NCBI RefSeq assembly: GCF_002158905.1
Contig: NZ_CP021431.1
Location: 868,001-932,000 of the forward strand
DNA from: Yoonia vestfoldensis
Lineage (GTDB): Bacteria > Pseudomonadota > Alphaproteobacteria > Rhodobacterales > Rhodobacteraceae
Direction of reading: 5' to 3'
DNA: 64,000 nucleotides
Shown: one piece after another, positions 55,920-64,000 of the stretch
Layout: each line of letters starts with the position of its first letter
Position numbering within the stretch: position 1 is the first letter of the stretch
Translations under genes and position numbers: made by a program
Notes under the pieces: model-generated
Databases searched by the model: none
What the model was told of the DNA's origin: nothing
The model's input: only the letters and a program-made list of their open reading frames with translations

Positions 55920-56708
55920 ATGACCATCGAATTGTCCCCCATGGATACGGCCAAATTCGTCGCGGCCAAACAGGCGACGGCCTATGTGGAATCGGGCATG
56001 AAGATCGGTCTGGGGACCGGGTCCACCGCCGCTTGGTTGGTGCAATGCCTGGGCGAATTGGTCCGCGATCACGGGTTGCAGATCAAGGGCGTGCCGACCT
56101 CGAACCGCACCGCCGCCTTGGCCCGCGAAGAGGGGATCGAGATCATCACCCTTGATGAGGCGAAATGGCTGGATCTGACCATTGACGGGACCGATGAATA
56201 TGATGCCGATCTGAACCTGATCAAAGGCGGCGGCGGCGCGCATCTGCGCGAAAAGATCGTGGCAAGCGCCAGCGACCGGATGATCGTGATCGCCGATGCC
56301 TCTAAGAAAGTGGCGACGCTGGGGGCCTTTCCTCTGCCGGTCGAGGTGCTGCCTTTCGGGATGCAGACCACCCGCGCGCTGATCGCGGATACGCTGATCG
56401 GGGCCGATGTGCTGGGGCACGATGTGATCCAGCGGATGCAGGGCGATGCGCCCTATGTCACGGACGAAGGCAATTTCATCTTTGATCTGCATCTCAAAAG
56501 GATCGGCAATCCGCGCCAGCTGGCGATGGTGCTGAACCAGATCCCCGGTGTCGTGGAAAACGGGTTGTTCATCGACATTTGTGATGTTGTGATCGTGGGC
56601 CATGGTAATGGCAGGGTCGATGTGCGCGACATCACCAATGACAGCAATGACGTGGTGCAATTCGATCTGCAGGACGATGCCAACCTGTTCGCAGAGCTGG
56701 CGAAATGA
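55920..56708 (+). CDS. rpiA: Ribose-5-phosphate isomerase A
   Basis: 262 aa. Interconverts ribose 5-phosphate and ribulose 5-phosphate. Motifs MKIGLGTGSTAAWLVQ near residue 22, DGTDEYDADLNLIKGGGGAH near 85 with the catalytic Asp, and REKIVASAS. ATG 55920 fits the family start. Confidence 0.96.
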   Translation: MTIELSPMDTAKFVAAKQATAYVESGMKIGLGTGSTAAWLVQCLGELVRDHGLQIKGVPTSNRTAALAREEGIEIITLDEAKWLDLTIDGTDEYDADLNLIKGGGGAHLREKIVASASDRMIVIADASKKVATLGAFPLPVEVLPFGMQTTRALIADTLIGADVLGHDVIQRMQGDAPYVTDEGNFIFDLHLKRIGNPRQLAMVLNQIPGVVENGLFIDICDVVIVGHGNGRVDVRDITNDSNDVVQFDLQDDANLFAELAK

Positions 56709-56735
56709 TCGCCTGAACCGACCCAAGGACCAGAT

Positions 56736-58172
56736 ATGACTTTTGACTATGACCTTTTCGTAATCGGCGGCGGCTCTGGCGGGGTGCGGGCCGCGCGCGT
56801 GGCGGCCGCGACCGGTGCCAAGGTCGCCTTGGCCGAGGAATTCCGCATGGGTGGCACTTGTGTCATCCGGGGCTGCGTGCCCAAGAAGCTGATGGTCTTC
56901 GCCTCGGGCTATTCCGAGATGTTCGCCGATGCCCGCGCCTATGGCTGGGATCTTACGGATGGGCCGTTCGACTGGCCACGGTTTCGCGCGAAACTGCATG
57001 ACGAACTGGACCGTCTGGAAGGGATCTATCGCAAGCTGTTGGACAATTCCGGCGTCGAAATCTGCGATGCCCGCGCCAGTTTGAAGGATGCGCATACAGT
57101 GGCCTTGTCCAGCGGCCGGACGGTGACGGCGAAACATATCCTGATCGCCACCGGCGGCCGGCCTGTCGTGCCGGATATTCCTGGGGCAGAACTTGGCATC
57201 ACCTCGAATGATATTTTCCTGCTGGATGAATTGCCCAAGTCGATCCTGATCATCGGCGGCGGGTATATCGCCTCGGAATTTGCGGGCATCCTGAACGGGC
57301 TGGGCGTGCAGGTTTCGCAATTCTATCGGGGCGCACAAATCCTGCGCGGCTTTGACGACGAGGCGCGCGGCCTTGTCGCCGAAGGCATGCGCGAAAAAGG
57401 CGTGAACCTGCATCTGGGCACCAATATCGTCGAAATGCGCGCCGCCACCGAAGAGGATCTGCAAAACAACGGGATCGGTGCCGCCGTCGAACAGGGCAAG
57501 CCTGTGTCCTTTCCCTCGGGCAAGCCGACCAAGGGGATCTGGGTCAAGGCGACCAATGGCACCGAGGCGATCTTTGACCAGGTCATGTTCGCCACCGGCC
57601 GCGCCCCCAATACCGAAAACATCGGGCTGGCCGAGGCGGGCGTGCAGATCGGGCGGCGCGGCGAAATCGTGGTGGATGCGTACAGCCAGACCGGCGTGCC
57701 TTCGATCTATGCGATCGGTGACGTGACCGACCGTGTCCAGCTGACCCCGGTGGCGATCCGCGAAGGCATGGCTTTCGTTGAAACCGTGTTCAAGGGCAAT
57801 CCGACCAAGGTCGATCACAAGCTGATCCCCTCGGCGATCTTTACCCAGCCCGAAATGGGCACCATCGGCCTGACCGAGGAAGAGGCCCGCGACATCGAAC
57901 CGGTCGAGATTTACTGCACCTCTTTCAAGCCGATGAACCATGCCTTTGCGGGCCGCACCGACCGTGTCATGATGAAACTGGTCGTCAGCAGCGCAACCCG
58001 CAAGGTGCTGGGCTGTCATATCGTCGCAGATCACGCGGGCGAAATGATTCAGCTGGCCGCGATCGCGATCAAGATGGGCGCCACAAAAGAGGACTTTGAC
58101 CGCACTGTGGCCGTTCATCCGACCATGGCCGAGGAATTGGTCACCATGAAGGACCCGGTCCGCCGCGCTTGA
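56736..58172 (+). CDS. gor: Glutathione-disulfide reductase
   Basis: 478 aa flavoprotein. FAD motif VIGGGSGGVRAARVAA, redox-active GGTCVIRGCVPKKLM near residue 43, NADPH motif IIGGGYIASEFAGIL near 170, and the C-terminal active-site HPTMAEELVTM. An insertion around residues 230–260 (EDLQNNGIG…FPSGKPT) looks longer than in E. coli GR. Confidence 0.93.
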   Translation: MTFDYDLFVIGGGSGGVRAARVAAATGAKVALAEEFRMGGTCVIRGCVPKKLMVFASGYSEMFADARAYGWDLTDGPFDWPRFRAKLHDELDRLEGIYRKLLDNSGVEICDARASLKDAHTVALSSGRTVTAKHILIATGGRPVVPDIPGAELGITSNDIFLLDELPKSILIIGGGYIASEFAGILNGLGVQVSQFYRGAQILRGFDDEARGLVAEGMREKGVNLHLGTNIVEMRAATEEDLQNNGIGAAVEQGKPVSFPSGKPTKGIWVKATNGTEAIFDQVMFATGRAPNTENIGLAEAGVQIGRRGEIVVDAYSQTGVPSIYAIGDVTDRVQLTPVAIREGMAFVETVFKGNPTKVDHKLIPSAIFTQPEMGTIGLTEEEARDIEPVEIYCTSFKPMNHAFAGRTDRVMMKLVVSSATRKVLGCHIVADHAGEMIQLAAIAIKMGATKEDFDRTVAVHPTMAEELVTMKDPVRRA

Positions 58173-58249
58173 TTTTGCGGCGCCAGGACACACATGTCCA
58201 ACAAGACCCCGGCGCGCCGGGATAGATGGAAAGGAAGCATAGGGAACCG

Positions 58250-59404
58250 ATGGCAGGAAATTCAGGAGGCCCGTGGGGCGGTGGCGGCAATAAGGGCGGG
58301 AACGGCGATGACGACCGCAACCGTGGCGGCGGGCGCAGACCCGGCAATGACGGCCCCAATATCCCCGAAATCGACGAATTGGTGAACAAGGGCCGCGAAC
58401 AGCTGCGCGTCCTGATGGGCGGCGGCGGCCGTGGTGGGTCGCGTGGTCCAGGTGGCGAAGGCGGCGGCGGGCAAGGTCCGCAACTGACACGCGGCACCGT
58501 TGGGTTGGGCCTGCTTGGCCTGGTGGCCCTGTGGCTTTTCGCCTCTTTCTATACGGTCCGCCCCGAAGAACGCTCTGTCGAATTGTTCCTGGGCAGCTAT
58601 TACAAGACCGGTGAGCCGGGCTTGAACTTTGCCCCCTGGCCCGTCGTTACCCGCGAAGTGCTGGCCGTCTCGACCGAACGGACCATTGACGTGGGCGCAA
58701 GTGCCACGCGCCGCGATCCCGGCCTGATGCTGACCGGTGACGAAAATATCGTCGATATCGACTTCCAGATCGTCTGGAACATCATTGATCCGCAGCTGTA
58801 CCTGTTCAGCCTGGCCGATCCGCCCCAGACCATCGCGGCGGTGTCTGAATCCGCGATGCGCGAAATCATCTCGCAATCGCAGCTTGCACCGATCCTGAAC
58901 CGTGACCGTGGTGCGATTGCCGACCGTTTGCGTGACGATATTCAGGCATCGCTGGACAGCTTTGATTCCGGCGTGAACGTGATCCGCGTCAACTTTGACA
59001 AGGCCGACCCGCCAGAGCCCGTGATCGCGGCCTTCCGGCAGGTGCAGGATGCCCGTCAGGAACGCGACCGTCTGCAAAACGTGGCAGATGCCTATGCCAA
59101 CCGCGTGGTTGCCGAAGCCCGCGGTCAATCGGCACAGGTGCTGGAACAGGCCGAAGGCTACCGCGCCCGCGTGGTCAACGAAGCCTTGGGTGAGGCCAGC
59201 CGCTTCTCGGCCATTCTGGCGGAATATGTGCAAGCGCCGGATGTAACGCGCAAGCGGATCTATCTGGAAACACTCGAAGGCGTTCTGGGCGATGTCGATA
59301 TCATCATGATGGATGAAAACGCCGCTGGCGGCCAAGGCGTCGTGCCTTATCTGCCGCTGAACGAAATGCGGCGGACCCCCGCTGCGACAGGAGGTAACAA
59401 CTGA
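58250..59404 (+). CDS. hflK: FtsH protease modulator HflK
   Basis: 384 aa. N-terminal 90 residues are Gly/Arg/Asn-rich, then one membrane helix (TVGLGLLGLVALWLFASFYT), then the SPFH domain (VRPEERSVELFLGSYYKTGE). ATG 58250 is preceded by AGGGA. Overlaps hflC by one base; HflKC caps and modulates FtsH in the periplasm. Confidence 0.95.
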   Translation: MAGNSGGPWGGGGNKGGNGDDDRNRGGGRRPGNDGPNIPEIDELVNKGREQLRVLMGGGGRGGSRGPGGEGGGGQGPQLTRGTVGLGLLGLVALWLFASFYTVRPEERSVELFLGSYYKTGEPGLNFAPWPVVTREVLAVSTERTIDVGASATRRDPGLMLTGDENIVDIDFQIVWNIIDPQLYLFSLADPPQTIAAVSESAMREIISQSQLAPILNRDRGAIADRLRDDIQASLDSFDSGVNVIRVNFDKADPPEPVIAAFRQVQDARQERDRLQNVADAYANRVVAEARGQSAQVLEQAEGYRARVVNEALGEASRFSAILAEYVQAPDVTRKRIYLETLEGVLGDVDIIMMDENAAGGQGVVPYLPLNEMRRTPAATGGNN

Positions 59405-60357
59405 TGCGGAAAACAGCTCTTCTCATTCCCGCATTGGTGGTCATCATCGGCGTGGCCTTGTCTTCGATGTTTATCGTGGATGAACGCGAAAAGGCGCTGG
59501 TCTTGCAATTCGGCCAGATCGTCCGTGTCAAAGAAGACCCGGGCCTGGGCTTTAAAATCCCGCTGATCCAGGAAGTCGTGAAATACGACGACCGTATCCT
59601 CAGCCGTGATCTGGACCCGATCGAAGTCACCCCTGCCGATGACCGCCGTCTGGTTGTCGATGCCTTTGCGCGGTTCCGGATCGCGGATGTCGAACAATTC
59701 CGCCGCGCCGTGGGTGCCGGTGGCTTGCCGGCCGCGTCGCAGCGGCTGGACAGCATCCTGCGCGCTGGCACGCGCGAGGTATTGGGTTCGGTGTCATCCA
59801 ATGACATCCTGTCCACCGACCGTGCCGCGCTGATGCTGCGCATCCGCAATGGCGCGATCACCGAGGCCCGTGCCTTGGGGCTGCAAGTGCTGGATGTGCG
59901 CCTGAAACGCACCGACCTGCCAGAGGCCAACCTGAACGCCACCTATGAGCGGATGAAGGCCGAACGCGAACGCGAAGCTGCCGATGAAATCGCCCGTGGC
60001 CGCGAAGCCGCCCAGCGTATTCAAGCGCAGGCCGACCGGACCGTGATCGAGCTGGTCTCCGAGGCGGAACGCGAAGCCCAGGTCATCCAGGGTGAGGCCG
60101 ATGCGCTGCGCAACGAGATCTTTGCGACGGCCTTTGGTGCGGATCCGGAATTCTTTGAATTCTACCGCTCGATGACGGCCTATCAGCGCGCCTTGCAGGG
60201 TGGGAACACGATGATGGTGATGTCGCCTGAAAGCGAGTTCTTCAATTACCTGCGCTCGGCCCAGGGGGCGCAATCTTTGCGCGCCACGGCCAATGGCGCG
60301 GCGGGCGCTGCAGTGCAAAGCCTGCCCGCGATCGAGGACGAAACCGCCCTGCGCTGA
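59404..60357 (+). CDS. hflC: FtsH protease modulator HflC
   Basis: 317 aa. Single N-terminal helix (ALLIPALVVIIGVALSSMFI), SPFH domain beginning VDEREKALVLQFGQIVRV, and a helical region rich in Arg/Glu/Ala repeats near residues 180–240. The C-terminal segment FFEFYRSMTAYQRAL is typical. Partner of HflK. Confidence 0.95.
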   Translation: MRKTALLIPALVVIIGVALSSMFIVDEREKALVLQFGQIVRVKEDPGLGFKIPLIQEVVKYDDRILSRDLDPIEVTPADDRRLVVDAFARFRIADVEQFRRAVGAGGLPAASQRLDSILRAGTREVLGSVSSNDILSTDRAALMLRIRNGAITEARALGLQVLDVRLKRTDLPEANLNATYERMKAEREREAADEIARGREAAQRIQAQADRTVIELVSEAEREAQVIQGEADALRNEIFATAFGADPEFFEFYRSMTAYQRALQGGNTMMVMSPESEFFNYLRSAQGAQSLRATANGAAGAAVQSLPAIEDETALR

Positions 60358-60381
60358 TCTTGCGCAGGCATATGCGATGGC

Positions 60382-60408
60382 AAAGGCCGGCCCCTGGGTC
60401 GGCCTTTT
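60382..60408 (+). terminator. Intrinsic terminator after hflC
   Basis: AAAGGCCG and CGGCCTTT pair around GCCCCTGGGT and end in TTTTG, 24 bases after the hflC stop. Confidence 0.75.
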
Positions 60409-60517
60409 GCATGCGATCACTTGCCGGTGATGGGGATTGTGCTGATCCGTTGATGCGCTAACTTGGTGTTAGATATTTTGCGGGACATTGGTCCTGCCCA
60501 TCCCCAAGGAGATGACC

Positions 60518-61987
60518 GTGCAAGCCAAGGCAATCGCTATCCACAAAAACCCGTATCCTATGCGCCGCATGGCGGTCGGATTTGTCAGCGCCGTTCTGCT
60601 GGCCCTGTCCGCCCTGGTCATGCAGGCGACCGCCGCGCTGTCACAGGACCGCCCGCCCAGCTTTGCCGATCTGGCCGAATTGGTCAGCCCCTCGGTGGTG
60701 AATATCACGACCAGCACGACCATCGCCGAACGCACCATGCCGCGCGGTGTCGTGCCCGAAGGATCCCCTTTCGAGGATTTCTTCAACAACGGCCCTCGCG
60801 GCGGGCCGCAGCGGTCATCTGCCTTGGGATCAGGCTTTGTGATTTCGCCCGATGGGTTCATCGTCACCAATAACCACGTCATCGAAGGCGCGGATGAGAT
60901 CCTGATCGAATTCTATTCCGGTGTCGAATTGCCGGCCGAATTGATCGGCACCGACCCCAACACCGATATTGCCGTGCTCAAAGTGGATGCCAGTGATCTG
61001 CCATTCGTGGCCTTTGGCGACAGCAATGCCGAAGGGGCGCGGGTCGGGGACTGGGTCATGGCCATGGGCAACCCGCTGGGGCAGGGGTTTTCGGTCTCTG
61101 TCGGGATCGTCTCGGCGCGCAACCGGGCGCTGTCGGGCACCTATGATGATTACATCCAGACCGATGCTGCGATTAACCGTGGCAATTCAGGGGGGCCATT
61201 GTTCAACATGGATGGCCAGGTCATCGGCGTGAATACCGCGATCCTGTCGCCCACCGGCGGGTCGATCGGGATCGGCTTTGCGATGTCCTCTGAGGTGGTG
61301 GTCAATGTCGTCGATCAGTTGATCGAATTCGGGGAAACCCGCCGTGGCTGGCTGGGTGTGCGGATCCAGGATGTGACGCCCGACATGGTCTCGGCCATCG
61401 ACGGGCTGGATGCGGCGCGCGGCGCGCTGGTCACGGATGTCCCCGCCGGACCGGCAGAGGAATCGGGCATGTTGTCAGGTGATGTCATCTTGATCTTCGA
61501 CGGGATCGAGATCGAGGATACCCGCGAATTGGTCCGCATCGTCGGCAATTCGCCGGTCGGCAAGCAAGTGCCGGTCGAGGTGTTGCGCGATGGCGAGATC
61601 GCAGCATTGACCGTGGTGCTGGGACGGCGCGAAACATCAGAGGCCGTGGCCTTTCCCGCCGCCGCACCAGAGGCCCCTGCCACCGAACCCGATGAGGTGC
61701 TGGGCCTGACGCTGGAACCTGTCACCCCCGAATTGATGGAACAATTCTCGCTCAATATTGATCAGGGGCTGGTCATCACCGGCATCGCGCCTGACTCGGA
61801 TGCCGCCTCCAAGGGTCTGATCGAAGGCGATGTGATCACCGAAGCCTCGCGCCAGCCTGTCGGCACCATCGCAGAGCTGGAAGAGCAGATCACCCTTGCG
61901 ACCGAGGCCGGGCGCAGCTCGATCCTGATGCTGGTCCGGCGTGGCGGCGATCCGCGTTTCGTGGCGCTGGTGCTGGAACAGGAATAA
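60518..61987 (+). CDS. Periplasmic Do-family serine protease (DegP/HtrA-like)
   Basis: 489 aa. Signal peptide (MRRMAVGFVSAVLLALSALV…), trypsin-like domain with catalytic His in VTNNHVIEGAD, Asp in NTDIAVLKV and Ser in NRGNSGGPLFN, then two PDZ domains (about 280–375 and 395–485). The GTG at 60518 has AAGGAG seven bases upstream; the ATG six bases earlier is too near that site. Envelope protein quality control, next to hflKC. Confidence 0.9.
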   Translation: MQAKAIAIHKNPYPMRRMAVGFVSAVLLALSALVMQATAALSQDRPPSFADLAELVSPSVVNITTSTTIAERTMPRGVVPEGSPFEDFFNNGPRGGPQRSSALGSGFVISPDGFIVTNNHVIEGADEILIEFYSGVELPAELIGTDPNTDIAVLKVDASDLPFVAFGDSNAEGARVGDWVMAMGNPLGQGFSVSVGIVSARNRALSGTYDDYIQTDAAINRGNSGGPLFNMDGQVIGVNTAILSPTGGSIGIGFAMSSEVVVNVVDQLIEFGETRRGWLGVRIQDVTPDMVSAIDGLDAARGALVTDVPAGPAEESGMLSGDVILIFDGIEIEDTRELVRIVGNSPVGKQVPVEVLRDGEIAALTVVLGRRETSEAVAFPAAAPEAPATEPDEVLGLTLEPVTPELMEQFSLNIDQGLVITGIAPDSDAASKGLIEGDVITEASRQPVGTIAELEEQITLATEAGRSSILMLVRRGGDPRFVALVLEQE

Positions 61988-62008
61988 TCCTGGCGCGCAA
62001 CATTGATC

Positions 62009-62034
62009 AAGGGCGGTCCTCCGAGGCCGCCCTT
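62009..62034 (+). terminator. Intrinsic terminator-like hairpin after the DegP-like gene
   Basis: AAGGGCGG and CCGCCCTT pair around TCCTCCGAGG; a TTTT run lies seven bases after the stem. Confidence 0.65.
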
Positions 62035-62106
62035 TGCCGTTTTGGGGGGCTTTTTGCACTGGTCCCAGCGCGATGCGTCATTTAGGAATGCGGGCACAGA
62101 TCATGA

Positions 62107-62451
<345 letters not shown>

Positions 62452-62523
62452 TCAGCAGGCCTGCCCGCTGGCCTTGGCACCATGTCCGGGGCTGGCGCGG
62501 GCCGCGCTTTTGCCGCCGCCCGA

Positions 62524-63285
62524 TCAGGCCAGCGCCGTGACCACCGCGATCAGCAGCGCCAGCTCTGCCCATTGTTGCGTGGCGCCCAGGATATCGCCGG
62601 TCTGCCCGCCGATCTTGGCCCGCGCGATCAGCGCCCAGAGGCACGCTGCGGCGGCTGCCACGATCACCAGCCCCAGATATCCCGTGACCAGCGCCAGACC
62701 CGCGCCGATGCCCACCGCGACCCAAGCGACGCGCGGCGCAGGGCGCCCGACCGCGCGGCTGAGCCCATCCTCGCGGGCATGGGGCAGGGCGGCCATGACG
62801 CCCACCATCGCCGCACGGCTGAGCGCCGCAATGACGACCAGCACCAGCGCAAAACCCCCCGCGCTGGCGATCATGCCCAGCGCTGTCCAGCGCAGCAAAA
62901 GCGTCAGCACCAGCGCGATCACGCCATAGGTGCCGATATGGCTGTCTTTCATGATCGCCAGCCTGCGCGTCTTGTCCCAACCACCCCATAGCCCGTCGAT
63001 ACTATCGGCAAGGCCATCCTCATGCATCGCGCCGGTGACGATGATCGCCAGCGCCAGCACCAACGCTGCGGTGATCGCGACCGGCACATCAAGCCATAGC
63101 AGCAGCCCCATGGCCAGCGCCTGCAGTCCCCCCAACACCACGCCCGCCAGCGGATAGGCCCAGACCGCCGCCGCCCCGCGCGCGGTCGCCGCTGCGCCAT
63201 CCACCGGCACCGGCAGCCGCGTCAGCAGGCCCAGCGCCGCGGGCAGGTCGATGGCCGCAAACAGGCGATTGTCGGGATTGGTCAC
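62524..63285 (-). CDS. cobS: Adenosylcobinamide-GDP ribazoletransferase
   Basis: About 253 aa, six or more membrane helices. Joins alpha-ribazole to adenosylcobinamide-GDP. N-terminal LPAALGLLTRLPVPVDG and metal-binding MHEDGLADSIDGLWGGWDK near residue 85. The GTG at 63285 with AAGGGGC upstream is preferred; ATG 63312 is possible. Divergent from cobT. Confidence 0.92.
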   Translation of the reverse strand: MTNPDNRLFAAIDLPAALGLLTRLPVPVDGAAATARGAAAVWAYPLAGVVLGGLQALAMGLLLWLDVPVAITAALVLALAIIVTGAMHEDGLADSIDGLWGGWDKTRRLAIMKDSHIGTYGVIALVLTLLLRWTALGMIASAGGFALVLVVIAALSRAAMVGVMAALPHAREDGLSRAVGRPAPRVAWVAVGIGAGLALVTGYLGLVIVAAAAACLWALIARAKIGGQTGDILGATQQWAELALLIAVVTALA

Positions 63286-63362
63286 TGCTTTGCCCCTTGC
63301 GGCTCTTTTCATCTGTGCCCTGATCGTTAGACAGTCAGGGCAGATTACGCAACGAGGACCTT

Positions 63363-64000
63363 ATGACCGCGCCATTCACCAGCCTTGCCGATTTTCGCAG
63401 CCTCTGTGCCGCGCTATCCACCCCCGATAAGGCCGCCATCGCCGGGGCCACCGCGCGCAATGCGCAGCTGACCAAGCCCCAAGGTGCCTTGGGCCGGCTC
63501 GAGGATCTGGCGATCTGGTATGCAGGCTGGCGCGCCGATCCGCGCCCCGCGATCCGCGCGCCGCAGGTCATCATCTTTGCTGGCAATCACGGGGTCTGCG
63601 CGCAGGGTGTTTCCGCCTTTCCGCCCGAAGTGACGGTGCAGATGGTCGCCAATTTCGAACATGGCGGTGCGGCGATCAACCAGCTGTCCAAGGCGGCGGG
63701 GGCGCGGATGGATGTGCATGCGCTGTCGCTTGCGACGCCCACGGCGGATTTCACCCTGGCCCCCGCCATGACCGAATCTGAATTGCTGGACGCTTTGCAA
63801 AAGGGCTGGAGCGCGGTTGATCCTCCGGCTGATCTGCTGGTCACCGGCGAGATGGGGATCGGCAATACCACATCGGCGGCGGCCCTTGCCGCGGCCTTGT
63901 TCGGCGGCACCGGTGCCGATTGGGCCGGGCGCGGCACTGGTGTCGATGATGCGGGCCTTGCGCGCAAGGTCGCGGCGGTGGATGCCGGGCTGGCCCTGCA
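63363..64000 (+). CDS. cobT: Nicotinate-nucleotide–dimethylbenzimidazole phosphoribosyltransferase (cut by window edge)
   Basis: The first 212 residues are present, out of about 340 expected. Makes alpha-ribazole phosphate for the lower ligand of B12. Motifs [20 protein letters not shown] near residue 32, [18 protein letters not shown] near 75 and [18 protein letters not shown] near 160. GAGGA upstream of ATG 63363. Continues beyond the window. Confidence 0.94.
   Translation, partial: MTAPFTSLADFRSLCAALSTPDKAAIAGATARNAQLTKPQGALGRLEDLAIWYAGWRADPRPAIRAPQVIIFAGNHGVCAQGVSAFPPEVTVQMVANFEHGGAAINQLSKAAGARMDVHALSLATPTADFTLAPAMTESELLDALQKGWSAVDPPADLLVTGEMGIGNTTSAAALAAALFGGTGADWAGRGTGVDDAGLARKVAAVDAGLAL

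Noticed and set aside
54384..58490. A single 1,368-codon open frame on the minus strand
   Set aside because: Only the last third encodes the serine dehydratase. The upstream 2.7 kb is antisense to rpiA, gor and the start of hflK, all with clear family motifs, and its translation is His/Asp/Gly-rich without domains. It stays open because of the GC-rich codon bias of the sense genes.

Overview
The window reads as an alphaproteobacterial chromosome segment of the Rhodobacteraceae (Paracoccus/Rhodobacter type). The evidence is the gene order murA–DUF2948–hisD–UPF0262–phosphatase–infA–maf–RNase G–yacG, a complete PHB locus with TGC-rich PhaR boxes, thyX, a GC-rich core with strong G/C third-position bias, and split genes such as secG–pyrG and hflK–hflC–degP. 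No species can be named from the sequence.

Region 1 (1–16,692) is accessory DNA of visibly lower GC that ends exactly at the 3' end of a tRNA-Phe gene. It holds a tyrosine recombinase running off the left edge, a frameshifted EamA transporter remnant, and a nine-gene operon. That operon has an AmiC-like amide sensor, an ANTAR antiterminator of AmiR type, a five-component amide/urea-type ABC transporter, a formamidase/acetamidase and an SDR. Its leader contains tandem hexaloop hairpins followed by an intrinsic terminator. After it come a truncated second copy of the integrase, a complete IS66-family element with a perfect 8-bp target duplication, and a two-gene DNA modification/defence pair (a DUF262–HNH protein and an EcoRI-family adenine methyltransferase). 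Repeats built on CACTGTGT occur beside tRNA-Phe and again upstream of the integrase.

Region 2 (16,693–35,000) is core. It contains the yacG-to-murA operon on the minus strand, tRNA-Thr, a Slam-like outer-membrane protein, thyX, a REP palindrome cluster with its RAYT transposase, two ArsC/Spx-like proteins around a cold-shock gene, thrS, two alpha/beta hydrolases, and the divergent phaZ / phaC-phaP-phaR PHB locus.

Region 3 (36,228–44,231) is one long minus-strand operon. It has a polar amino-acid-type ABC transporter, two glutamine-synthetase-family ligases, a class I glutamine amidotransferase and an FAD oxidoreductase, which fits gamma-glutamylated polyamine/amine catabolism. Region 4 (44,316–64,000) is housekeeping: PhnD-like and TerB proteins, rlmJ, a MipA/OmpV porin-like protein, pyrG, secG, purA, thiamine diphosphokinase, an EamA exporter, serine dehydratase, rpiA, gor, hflK-hflC, a DegP-type protease, ferredoxin, cobS, and cobT running off the right edge.

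The most interesting parts are the AmiC/AmiR-governed amide operon with its RNA leader and the EcoRI-methylase/DUF262-HNH pair, both inside the tRNA-Phe island. Function calls rest on motif recognition by eye; no database search was run.
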